From: CAYJLC01 sp044426345
GTDB taxonomy: Bacteria > Bacillota > Clostridia > Oscillospirales > Butyricicoccaceae
Assembly: GCA_044426345.1 (NCBI GenBank)
Contig: JAWXUP010000079.1
Location: 1 to 10,692 of the forward strand
Direction: 5' to 3'
DNA length: 10,692 bases
The notes below the pieces were generated by a model that did not search any database, was not told where the DNA came from, and saw only the letters and a program-made list of their open reading frames with translations. Both the position numbers and the translations under genes were made by a program. Numbering within the stretch: position 1 is the first letter of the stretch; each line of letters starts with the position of its first letter. Positions 1 through 6,088 of this stretch are shown here, piece after piece.

Positions 1-6
1 CCAAGG

Positions 7-69
7 AAAAGCCTCCCTCTCCGAGGGAGGTGGCAAAATCTTCGATTTTGACGGAGGGAGCTAGCACGA
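7..69. repeat. GGAGGGAGC-family palindromic repeat, copy 1 (fullest copy)
   Basis: Two perfect hairpins stand side by side. The first is CCTCCCTC (12-19), loop 20-22, GAGGGAGG (23-30). The second is AAAATC (35-40), loop 41-43, GATTTT (44-49). A tail GACGGAGGGAGCTAGCACGA (50-69) follows. The tail recurs at 6034-6058 and 8292-8306, so this is a dispersed intergenic element and not a one-off structure. Neither hairpin has a T-run, so it does not look like a simple terminator. It may continue to the left of the window. Confidence 0.75.
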
Positions 70-89
70 TTTGAAAAACAACGCATCAT

Positions 90-116
90 GTAGGGGCGAA
101 CTGCGTTCGCCCGTAG
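90..116. repeat. GTAGGG hairpin repeat, copy B1
   Basis: A perfect 8-bp stem GGGCGAAC (94-101) / GTTCGCCC (105-112) with a 3-nt loop is framed by GTAG on both sides. The flank GTAGCACACAA (113-123) recurs exactly at 5981-5991 beside copy B2, whose stem is GGACGAAC/GTTCGTCC. It belongs to the same dispersed family as the elements near 4266, 4426 and 5938. Confidence 0.75.
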
Positions 117-153
117 CACACAACAAGACATCACCAATTAAAACAACCCAAAA

Positions 154-194
154 CGTAGGGCGAGGGCTTGCTCACACCGTTTCCGTACAATAAA
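154..194 (+). repeat. Palindromic repeat, copy C1 (CGTA...CGTACAATAAA)
   Basis: The element runs from CGTAGGG (154-160) to CGTACAATAAA (184-194) with an imperfect inverted repeat between. An inverted copy lies at 4374-4332. The ends match (CGTA at one side, CCGT followed by CCGTACAATAAA at the other) and the length is almost the same, but the central arms differ. It is probably a decayed relative of the GTAGGG hairpin family. Confidence 0.55.
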
Positions 195-244
195 ATAAAT
201 TTAGGTCACATTATCTTAATTGTGACTTGAATTTTAATAAAATT

Positions 245-288
245 AAAGCCAAGCTTCTACCATTTTTGGTAAAAACTTGGCTTTTTTT
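245..288. terminator. Intrinsic terminator downstream of the lipoprotein gene
   Basis: The stem is AAAGCCAAG (245-253) / CTTGGCTTT (276-284), and its interior contains a second small pairing, TACC/GGTA. On the plus strand the stem runs into a seven-T tract (282-288). On the minus strand it is followed by TTTAATTTTATT. It lies 20 bp beyond the lipoprotein stop codon, so it most likely ends the rnr-lipoprotein transcript. The stronger U-tract suggests it also blocks transcription entering from the left. Confidence 0.8.
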
Positions 289-308
289 ATGCTGGTTTGT
301 CAAATTTT

Positions 309-2099
309 TTATTTTAGACTAATTGCTTGATAATCATTTAGCGTACCACTGTCAGATATTAATTTTACGTATAAAGTATCGTCTTCTATGTATCCTAATG
401 CTCCATTTGAAAAGCTTCCACTGTTTTCGTAAGTTGCAATATTATTGAAAGCAAGGCTCAAGAAACTAAAATAACCAATGTTGTTATATTCATCAACATA
501 ATAAGCTCGGCTATCTTGTATTGCAAAAATTGAAACGGTAGGGTCGAGCGTTATAAAACTATTAGTAGTTAGGTCTATATATGAAATTTTATGGCAATTA
601 TAACCGTGGAAAACAGGCGCTTGTGTGCTGGTTAAGAAAACTTTTGAGCCGTATTCAGCTAAAAAGAAACTGTTATACGAAGTTTGAGCTAAATCTAAAG
701 TTTCCAAAGTTGATTTCAAATATCCGTAGATATATTCACCTGTTGAGTATGTTTCGCTTGAGGTTTCAGAATATTTTTCTAAAATTCGAGATGATTCAAA
801 TACAAAATCTTCTGTTTGGTATAAAACTATTCGCTGATCTGCTGAGGCATTATCATAAGTCGAAACAATATCATACGCAGTGTCAATAACATATCGATTT
901 ATAAGATAATAAGCATCTACAACAAAAGAGCCTTTTTGATAATCAATATTTTCTACTTCCATACAATCATTTGTAAGCATTGCGTAATGTTCTGTAGGTT
1001 TGTAAATATAGTTATAAGTTAGAGTTGTTGAACCGTCATCATTATCTGCACGAGATGAATCACTGATTATGAACTCACTGTAGCTCAATGTGTTGAAACT
1101 TGCACTATACAGGTGTTCGCTTAGGAAACTATCTACATAATCGTTTATTTCATTTGCTGTTGAAAAAACGGGAGATAAGTTAGTTGCAGTACTAGAACTT
1201 ATAATAAGATTGCTATTATCTACGTATTCTGTTGATGTGTACAATGTTTCTTCTGCATATACATCGAAAATTATGTCATTTACATTGTAAATCTCATATG
1301 TTTCTGCATCATAAGCAGTAAAAACTCCATCTGTTTTGAAAAAGTTAATCTGTTTGTAGTTTTCTGAAAGAGTATAGGCAGATTCTTTTATTGAAAAAAC
1401 GATTTCGCTAATAATTATATCAGAAGAAATTGCACGAATATAAAGGGTATCATCTGAAAGTTCACCAGATATTTGACAATCTAGACTTAAAATTAAGTCA
1501 GGCAGGTCTATTAAAAATTTGCTTTGCAATGTGTTTAGGTCCAAACTAATCAAAATTGGATTGCTTGTATAGTCATAAAAATACGCGATTTCATCTGTAT
1601 TTGCTAGCAAAACTGCTGTGTTAGATAAAACTGGAGCAAAAGTTTGAGTTTTTTGATCTAAACAAAAAATTGCACCGTGCCAAGTTTCAGAATTTAGTGA
1701 AAAATTCTCTGTACTATAAAAAACTTTGTCTTGCGCTTCAAACTCGTAGTTGAAATAGGTGTTAAAATAATCTTCACTTATGGTTTTTGACTCGCCAGTA
1801 GTTAGATTTACGCTGTCTAGTCGCACTGTAAATTCAGCGTTTGTTGATAGTTCGCCAGACATTAAACTTAATGTGTCACCTTCGGTCTGATTTGTAACAT
1901 CTACAACTAAATAGTATGAGTATAATTCAGATTCTAATAAAAGTTCTCCATCGTGAGAAGTATCAACTTCTTCAACCTCCACTTCGACGTTATCGACGAT
2001 ATCAGTCTGCGTAGAAGTGTCTACATTTACCGTAGTTTGGGATTTAGAACAACCTGCAAGCAAAAGTATAATAACAAGCAAAATAAATATTCTTTTCAT
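309..2099 (-). CDS. Large putative lipoprotein of unknown function with an internal duplication
   Basis: This 596-residue protein is not one I recognise. The N-terminus is a classic lipoprotein signal: MKR, a hydrophobic run, then the lipobox LLAGC with cysteine at residue 17. The mature protein should therefore be lipid-anchored on the outer face of the membrane. Residues 18-50 form an acidic Thr/Val/Glu/Asp-rich linker. The rest is rich in aromatic and beta-branched residues, suggesting a beta-sheet fold. Two blocks, about 125-227 and 486-585, share markers in the same order at a nearly constant offset of 357-361: KVF, a D-x5-F segment, AY-x-Y/V-D-x-Y and DDTLY. This implies a duplicated module, perhaps propeller-like, flanking a different central region. 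The start is fixed by AGGGAGGG just upstream (2110-2103). It lies 20 bp after rnr on the same strand and is probably its operon partner. No catalytic motif is visible. Confidence 0.85.
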   Translation of the reverse strand: MKRIFILLVIILLLAGCSKSQTTVNVDTSTQTDIVDNVEVEVEEVDTSHDGELLLESELYSYYLVVDVTNQTEGDTLSLMSGELSTNAEFTVRLDSVNLTTGESKTISEDYFNTYFNYEFEAQDKVFYSTENFSLNSETWHGAIFCLDQKTQTFAPVLSNTAVLLANTDEIAYFYDYTSNPILISLDLNTLQSKFLIDLPDLILSLDCQISGELSDDTLYIRAISSDIIISEIVFSIKESAYTLSENYKQINFFKTDGVFTAYDAETYEIYNVNDIIFDVYAEETLYTSTEYVDNSNLIISSSTATNLSPVFSTANEINDYVDSFLSEHLYSASFNTLSYSEFIISDSSRADNDDGSTTLTYNYIYKPTEHYAMLTNDCMEVENIDYQKGSFVVDAYYLINRYVIDTAYDIVSTYDNASADQRIVLYQTEDFVFESSRILEKYSETSSETYSTGEYIYGYLKSTLETLDLAQTSYNSFFLAEYGSKVFLTSTQAPVFHGYNCHKISYIDLTTNSFITLDPTVSIFAIQDSRAYYVDEYNNIGYFSFLSLAFNNIATYENSGSFSNGALGYIEDDTLYVKLISDSGTLNDYQAISLK

Positions 2100-2119
2100 A
2101 AACCCTCCCTTTAAATTTA

Positions 2120-4222
2120 TTATTTTGAGATTATAAAATCAATCTGTCCGTTTGACGCTGATGCGTTCACAAGTTTTACACGAACAGGTTTTCCTATATT
2201 ATACACTACTTTGCTATTTTTGCCAACTAGTTTTACGTGCTTTTCATCATATTCATAATTATCTTGAGGTAAATTATCAGTTCTAATCAGGCCTTCGATA
2301 GTGTTTTCAAGTTCAACAAACACACCGAAGTTTTGAACACCAGAAACGCGTGCATCAAATTCGTCACCTATGAATTTCGACATATATTTTGCAAAGTATA
2401 GTTTTTCAATATCACGAGAGGCATCATCTGCGTGTTTTTCTCTATCAGTAGACTGAATTGAGGCAGCCTCAACGAAGTTTGCATCTTCAAACGTGAAACG
2501 TTCATTCTCGATTTTTTTGCTAAGCATACGATGTACAACAAGGTCAGGATATCGTCTAATTGGTGATGTGAAATGCAGATAAAATTCGCTAGCAAGACCA
2601 TTGTGGCCGATACATTCTTCCTCATATCTTGCACGAGCAAGCGAACGAAGTAACATTGTTGATAACAATTTGTGTTCTGGTTTTCCTTTACAACCATTTA
2701 GCACGGCTTGTAAAGCAACAGGATTTGTAAGCTCATCATCAGAAATTTTATAGTTAAATAAGCGTGAAAGTTCGGCAAATGCTTGTAATTTTTCCATATT
2801 TGGAGCTTCGTGAACACGATAAACCGATGGAATTTCGTTTTTACACATATATTCTGCAACGCTTTCATTTGCAAGCACCATAAATTGCTCGATCAATTTT
2901 TCAGATTTACCACGTGAGCGAAGTTTTACATCAGCAGGTTCGCCACTTTCATCGGTAATGATGTAACTTTCTGGAATATCTAGGTCTAAAGCACCACGTG
3001 AAAAGCGTTTTTGCTCCATTTTTTCAGCAATTGAGTTCATTTTTACCAAAACGTCAACGATTTCAGCATATTTTACGCATAAATCTGGGTCGCCGTCTAG
3101 CAAACCGTTTACATTGTTATAAGTAAGTCTATATTTTGAGTTTATCACGGTTTTGTGAAATTTTGATGATACAACATCACAATTATTATCCAATTCAATA
3201 AATGCCGTAAGAGAAAAACGGTTTTCATTTGGATTTAAACTACAAATGCCGTTTGAAAGCTCAAAGGGTAGCATTGGAACTACTTGGTTTGCAAAATAAA
3301 CAGAAGTTCCTCGGTCAAAAGCCTCTAAATCTAGCGGACTACCTTCGGTAACATAATTCGACACGTCTGCGATGTGAACACCTAGCATTAGATTTCCGTT
3401 TTCTAAATAATCTAAAGAAACAGCATCGTCAAAGTCTTTTGAGTAATCACCATCTATAGTGAAAATCATTTTATCGGTTAAATCTAATCTATCTCCGAAC
3501 ATATCTTCGGTGATGCTCGTTGAAATACTTTGAGTTTGAAGGGCAACCATAGGAGGAAATTCACGTGAAATTCCGTGCGAGTGTAAAATTGAATTTTCGC
3601 TGGCAATAAGCGTATCTGCAACGCCGAAAACTTCTTTGATTTCACCTTGTGGCATATATTCGAAATTTCCAAAAAAACGAACTTTTACTGCAACTTTATC
3701 CCCAACTTGTGCATTATTTGCACGAGTATCATCAATTGAGATTAAAGGATATTTTTTTATGTCAGGTTTTACGAAAAGAACTCCATCTTGCTTGTCTAAA
3801 GTACCATTAACAAAAGAGTTTGTACGTTTTACAACCTTGATTATTTCGCCTTCTTGACGGTCGCCTTTTTTGTCACGTTTATAGCGAGATTTGATTAATT
3901 TTACAAGGATTGTATCACCGTGCCACGCATCTTTCGTAAATTTTTCTGGAATAAAAACATCACGACCATTTGGAAGTGGCTCTACTGGTTCAGCGAAACC
4001 ATAACCTTTGTCAGTGGCACAAAATGTTGCCTCGATAACTGAGAAAAAGTCACGGTTTGCAAAAGTTTTTGATTTGTATGATAGTAGCAGTGTTTTGTTT
4101 ATAAGCACGTCAATAGCTTTTTTGATTTGTTTTTTACTATATTGAGGTAATTTTCGGCAAACCTCTTCGGTTTTTGTCGGTTTATTGCAAGCGTTTAATA
4201 TGTCGGTGTATATTTTGTCCAT
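2120..4222 (-). CDS. rnr: Ribonuclease R (3'-5' exoribonuclease, RNase II/RNB family)
   Basis: This cytoplasmic hydrolytic 3'-5' exoribonuclease degrades structured RNA, and in the family it works in mRNA decay, rRNA quality control and trans-translation. The 700 residues show the full architecture: an N-terminal winged-helix-like segment (about 1-60), two cold-shock/OB regions (about 61-115 and 125-200), the RNB domain (about 244-570) and an S1 domain (about 618-698). The metal-binding catalytic set is TIDGDYSKDFDDA, with D257, D263, D265 and D266 in the family spacing. HIADVSNYV (283-291), RGTSVYFANQVVPMLP (304-319) and FTSPIRRYPDLVVHR (551-565) are also typical. The protein stops right after S1 and lacks the lysine-rich tail of enterobacterial RNase R. 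AAAGGAG sits seven bases before the ATG. Neither smpB nor secG, its frequent neighbours, is present; the next gene is a lipoprotein. Family assignment is firm. Confidence 0.97.
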   Translation of the reverse strand: MDKIYTDILNACNKPTKTEEVCRKLPQYSKKQIKKAIDVLINKTLLLSYKSKTFANRDFFSVIEATFCATDKGYGFAEPVEPLPNGRDVFIPEKFTKDAWHGDTILVKLIKSRYKRDKKGDRQEGEIIKVVKRTNSFVNGTLDKQDGVLFVKPDIKKYPLISIDDTRANNAQVGDKVAVKVRFFGNFEYMPQGEIKEVFGVADTLIASENSILHSHGISREFPPMVALQTQSISTSITEDMFGDRLDLTDKMIFTIDGDYSKDFDDAVSLDYLENGNLMLGVHIADVSNYVTEGSPLDLEAFDRGTSVYFANQVVPMLPFELSNGICSLNPNENRFSLTAFIELDNNCDVVSSKFHKTVINSKYRLTYNNVNGLLDGDPDLCVKYAEIVDVLVKMNSIAEKMEQKRFSRGALDLDIPESYIITDESGEPADVKLRSRGKSEKLIEQFMVLANESVAEYMCKNEIPSVYRVHEAPNMEKLQAFAELSRLFNYKISDDELTNPVALQAVLNGCKGKPEHKLLSTMLLRSLARARYEEECIGHNGLASEFYLHFTSPIRRYPDLVVHRMLSKKIENERFTFEDANFVEAASIQSTDREKHADDASRDIEKLYFAKYMSKFIGDEFDARVSGVQNFGVFVELENTIEGLIRTDNLPQDNYEYDEKHVKLVGKNSKVVYNIGKPVRVKLVNASASNGQIDFIISK

Positions 4223-4265
4223 TTATTTCTCCTTTGTATTCTTCTCTATATTTGAATTACCACAT

Positions 4266-4306
4266 AATCGTAGGGTGGTTATTGGTCGACCGTCATTTCA
4301 ATACGT
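4266..4306 (+). repeat. GTAGGG hairpin repeat, copy B3 (diverged)
   Basis: AATCGTAGGG (4266-4275) and, further on, CCGTC (4290-4294) and CAATACGT (4299-4306) match the flanks of copy B2 read on the minus strand (5980-5938), with almost the same overall length (41 versus 43 bp). The central arms are different, GGTGG against CGACC with one mismatch, in place of GGACGAAC/GTTCGTCC. It is a homologous element in the opposite orientation. Confidence 0.6.
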
Positions 4307-4331
4307 TGAATTTAGAATTAAATTGTGCAGA

Positions 4332-4374
4332 TTTATTGTACGGTCACGGTTGGGCGTTGAAAACCAACCATACG
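4332..4374 (-). repeat. Palindromic repeat, copy C2 (inverted relative to 154-194)
   Basis: Read on the minus strand it begins with CGTA and ends with CCGTACAATAAA, like the element at 154-194. The arms GGTTGG (4348-4353) and CCAACC (4364-4369) pair perfectly, extended by an outer TCACG/CGTGA across a small bulge. The arm sequence is unlike that of copy C1, although the layout is the same. Confidence 0.55.
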
Positions 4375-4425
4375 TGATTTGTGATATTTTGTATGCAGGG
4401 TGTTTTGCGTGTTATAATATTTTAT

Positions 4426-4458
4426 TACGTGGCAATGAAGAACAATGTTCGCCACTAC
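4426..4458 (-). repeat. GTAGGG-type hairpin repeat, copy B4 (decayed)
   Basis: On the minus strand it starts with GTAGTGGCGAAC, then ATT, then GTTC, then an extra TTCATT before GCCAC and GTA. The pairs GTGGC/GCCAC and GAAC/GTTC are intact, but the 6-nt insertion interrupts one arm. It resembles copy B1 (90-116) in arm sequence and in the GTA borders. Confidence 0.5.
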
Positions 4459-4476
4459 TAGCTTTTACTTATATAT

Positions 4477-4485
4477 AGTATACCA
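4477..4485 (-). promoter_or_regulatory. Candidate extended -10 promoter for rnr
   Basis: The minus strand reads TGG followed by TATACT, an extended -10 (TGnTATAAT-like). No good -35 is seen at 16-18 bp. If it is used, the rnr transcript would carry a leader of about 250 nt containing the three hairpin repeats. I found no better candidate nearer the gene, so this is tentative. Confidence 0.35.
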
Positions 4486-4546
4486 TAAAAAAACCTCATT
4501 CACTGCATTTATTTAAAAAATAAATGTAAATAAACTTTAAATTCAA

Positions 4547-4575
4547 TTGCAAAAGCCTTGAAAATTTGATATAAT
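4547..4575 (+). promoter_or_regulatory. Sigma-A-type promoter of metK
   Basis: The -35 is TTGCAA (4547-4552) and the -10 is a perfect TATAAT (4570-4575), with a 17-bp spacer. Transcription should start near 4582, giving a leader of only about 30 nt before the metK ATG. That leaves just the GGAGG Shine-Dalgarno (4599-4603) and no room for a riboswitch. Confidence 0.85.
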
Positions 4576-4611
4576 ATTTTAAATAGAGCAAAAATTACGG
4601 AGGTAGAATAT

Positions 4612-5796
4612 ATGAATAAATTATTTACATCAGAATCAGTAACTCCTGGGCATCCAGATAAGATGTGTGACCAGATTTCTGATGCGGTACTAGATGCCAT
4701 TTTTAAAAATGACCCTAACGCTCGTGTTGCCTGTGAAACTTGTGCAACAACTGGTATGGTTATGATTATGGGTGAAATTACTACGAATTGTTACGTAGAT
4801 ATTCCATCAATTGCACGTAAAACAATCGAAGAAATTGGTTATACTAGTGGTGAAATGGGCTTTGATGCAAAAACTTGCGCAGTTCTTACTACAGTTGACG
4901 AACAATCACCTGATATCGCAATGGGTGTTAACCAATCTCAAGAATTCCGTGCTGACGAAAAAGACGAAGCAGATTTAATCGGTGCTGGTGACCAAGGTAT
5001 GATGTTCGGTTTTGCGTGTAACGAAACAGAAGAACTTATGCCTGCTCCTATCACTTATGCACACAAATTAACAAAAAGACTTACAGAAGTTCGTGCGAAT
5101 GGTACGTTAAAATGGCTACGTCCTGATGGTAAAAGCCAAGTAACTGTTGAGTATGATGAAAATGAACAAGTTGTACGCATTGATGCTGTTGTAATTTCAA
5201 CTCAACACGCAGGAAATGTTACTTTAGATGAAGTTCGTGCTGGCGTTATGGAACACGTTATAAAACCTGTATTACCTACAGAATTAGTTGATGAAAACAC
5301 AAAATATTTCATTAACCCAACTGGTCGTTTTGTTATCGGTGGACCACAAGGCGATGCTGGGCTTACTGGACGTAAAATCATCGTTGATACTTATGGTGGT
5401 TATTCACGTCACGGTGGTGGTGCTTTCTCTGGTAAAGACCCTACAAAAGTTGACCGTTCAGGTGCATATATGGCACGTTATATCGCAAAAAATATTGTAG
5501 CTGCAGGACTTGCAGATAAATGTGAAATCGAGCTTGCTTATGCAATCGGCGTGGCACACCCAGTATCTGTATTTGTTGAAATGTTTGGAACTGGCAAAGT
5601 TTCTCAAGAAGAAATCGAAGCGGCAGTTCGTGCAAACTTTGATATGCGTCCAGCATCTATTATCAGAAATCTTGATTTACGTCACCCAATCTATAAACAA
5701 ACAGCTGCTTATGGACATTTTGGTAGACCAGAACTTGATTTACCTTGGGAAAAATTAGATAAAGTTGATGCACTAAAAAAATCGCTTAACAGATAA
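4612..5796 (+). CDS. metK: S-adenosylmethionine synthetase (methionine adenosyltransferase)
   Basis: The enzyme joins ATP and L-methionine to make S-adenosylmethionine, releasing phosphate and pyrophosphate; it is cytosolic and normally a tetramer needing Mg2+ and K+. Its 394 residues match the usual family length. Visible signatures are GHPDK (13-17) near the N-terminus with the following DQISDAVLDA, E42 in the ACETC segment, the GAGDQGMMFGFA loop (124-135), GGPQGDAGLTGRK (243-255) and GGGAFSGKDPTKVDRS (268-283), the last carrying the ATP-binding lysines. The start is set by GGAGG eight bases upstream and a consensus promoter just before it. The gene is transcribed alone: its promoter is at 4547-4575 and a strong terminator is at 5848-5879. 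Many Firmicute metK genes carry a SAM-I (S-box) leader, but this one has none within the predicted 30-nt leader. Confidence 0.98.
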   Translation: MNKLFTSESVTPGHPDKMCDQISDAVLDAIFKNDPNARVACETCATTGMVMIMGEITTNCYVDIPSIARKTIEEIGYTSGEMGFDAKTCAVLTTVDEQSPDIAMGVNQSQEFRADEKDEADLIGAGDQGMMFGFACNETEELMPAPITYAHKLTKRLTEVRANGTLKWLRPDGKSQVTVEYDENEQVVRIDAVVISTQHAGNVTLDEVRAGVMEHVIKPVLPTELVDENTKYFINPTGRFVIGGPQGDAGLTGRKIIVDTYGGYSRHGGGAFSGKDPTKVDRSGAYMARYIAKNIVAAGLADKCEIELAYAIGVAHPVSVFVEMFGTGKVSQEEIEAAVRANFDMRPASIIRNLDLRHPIYKQTAAYGHFGRPELDLPWEKLDKVDALKKSLNR

Positions 5797-5847
5797 CTTT
5801 TAAATCAAGCAAAACCGTATTACGATTGTGTTGGAATGGTAAAATTT

Positions 5848-5879
5848 AAACCCACAATGTGATATTTGTGGGTTTTTTT
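5848..5879 (+). terminator. Intrinsic terminator of metK
   Basis: A 10-bp stem AAACCCACAA (5848-5857) / TTGTGGGTTT (5866-5875) with an 8-nt loop is followed by a T-run through 5879. It lies about 50 bp beyond the metK stop and separates metK from tex. Confidence 0.92.
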
Positions 5880-5918
5880 ATGGGAATTACACTGAATTGT
5901 GGAAAATATTTTTGGTGG

Positions 5919-5956
5919 TTATTTTAATTTAAAACGTACGTATTGGTTTTGACGGA
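5919..5956 (+). repeat. Direct repeat unit 1 upstream of tex
   Basis: This 38-bp unit, starting TTATTTTAATTTAAAACG and ending ATTGGTTTTGACGGA, is repeated at 6002-6039 with four differences. The two copies bracket the hairpin repeat B2. Its right end overlaps the B2 left arm. Confidence 0.8.
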
Positions 5957-5991
5957 CGAACACAGTTCGTCCCTACGATTGTAGCACACAA
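5938..5991 (-). repeat. GTAGGG hairpin repeat, copy B2
   Basis: A perfect 8-bp stem GGACGAAC (5954-5961) / GTTCGTCC (5965-5972) with loop ACA. The flank CCCTACGATT (5971-5980) is shared in inverted form with copy B3 (4266-4275), and GTAGCACACAA (5981-5991) is shared with copy B1 (113-123). It is the best-preserved member of the family together with B1. Confidence 0.75.
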
Positions 5992-6001
5992 TAAATTTGC
6001 A

Positions 6002-6058
6002 TTATTTTAATTTAAAACGGATGCATTGGTTTTGTCGGAGGGAGCTTTCGCACGACCT
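6002..6058 (+). repeat. Direct repeat unit 2 fused to a GGAGGGAGC-family tail
   Basis: Positions 6002-6039 are the second 38-bp copy of the unit at 5919-5956. It runs without a break into GTCGGAGGGAGC (6034-6045) and TTTCGCACGACCT, matching the tail of the element at 50-69. The repeat reaches to within about 20 bp of the tex Shine-Dalgarno, and a TTG inside it (6026) opens a spurious in-frame extension of tex. Confidence 0.75.
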
Positions 6059-6076
6059 AAATATAGCAAAGAATAT

Positions 6077-6083
6077 AAAGGAG
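6077..6083 (+). promoter_or_regulatory. Ribosome binding site that fixes the tex start
   Basis: AAAGGAG lies five bases before ATG at 6089. The in-frame TTG upstream at 6026 sits inside repeat sequence with no properly placed Shine-Dalgarno, so the 6089 start is preferred. Confidence 0.88.
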
Positions 6084-6088
6084 AAATT

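Larger units (their letters stand above)
4223..4611. other. 389-bp divergent intergenic region between rnr and metK
   Basis: No convincing gene is present; open frames across it run over repeats and lack ribosome binding sites. From the rnr side it holds the rnr Shine-Dalgarno, three diverged hairpin repeats (4266-4306, 4332-4374, 4426-4458), a candidate extended -10 for rnr near 4477-4485, an AT-only hairpin CATTTATTT/AAATAAATG (4506-4526) and the metK promoter (4547-4575). I see no SAM-responsive riboswitch. Confidence 0.7.

Noticed and set aside
1..194. Possible CRISPR array, because of several short hairpin repeats close together.
   Set aside because: The units differ in sequence and length, spacing is irregular, and no cas gene is nearby.
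205..226. Small inverted repeat GTCACA/TGTGAC with a 10-nt loop, resembling a half-site pair of a CRP/FNR-type operator.
   Set aside because: Only six base pairs, no promoter next to it, and it sits downstream of a gene's terminator; chance is likely in this AT-rich stretch.
4174..4478. Two overlapping plus-strand open frames (67 and 97 codons) across the rnr start and the rnr-metK gap.
   Set aside because: They overlap the rnr 5' end antisense, run over decayed hairpin repeats, lack a positioned Shine-Dalgarno and show no recognisable protein features.
4506..4526. CATTTATTT/AAATAAATG hairpin upstream of metK as a terminator or riboswitch part.
   Set aside because: The stem is almost all A-T with a 3-nt loop, lies upstream of the metK -35 and so is outside the predicted transcript, and has no supporting context.
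6026..6088. N-terminal extension of Tex from a TTG start.
   Set aside because: It is encoded by repeat sequence found elsewhere in the window and lacks a Shine-Dalgarno at the right distance; the ATG at 6089 has one.
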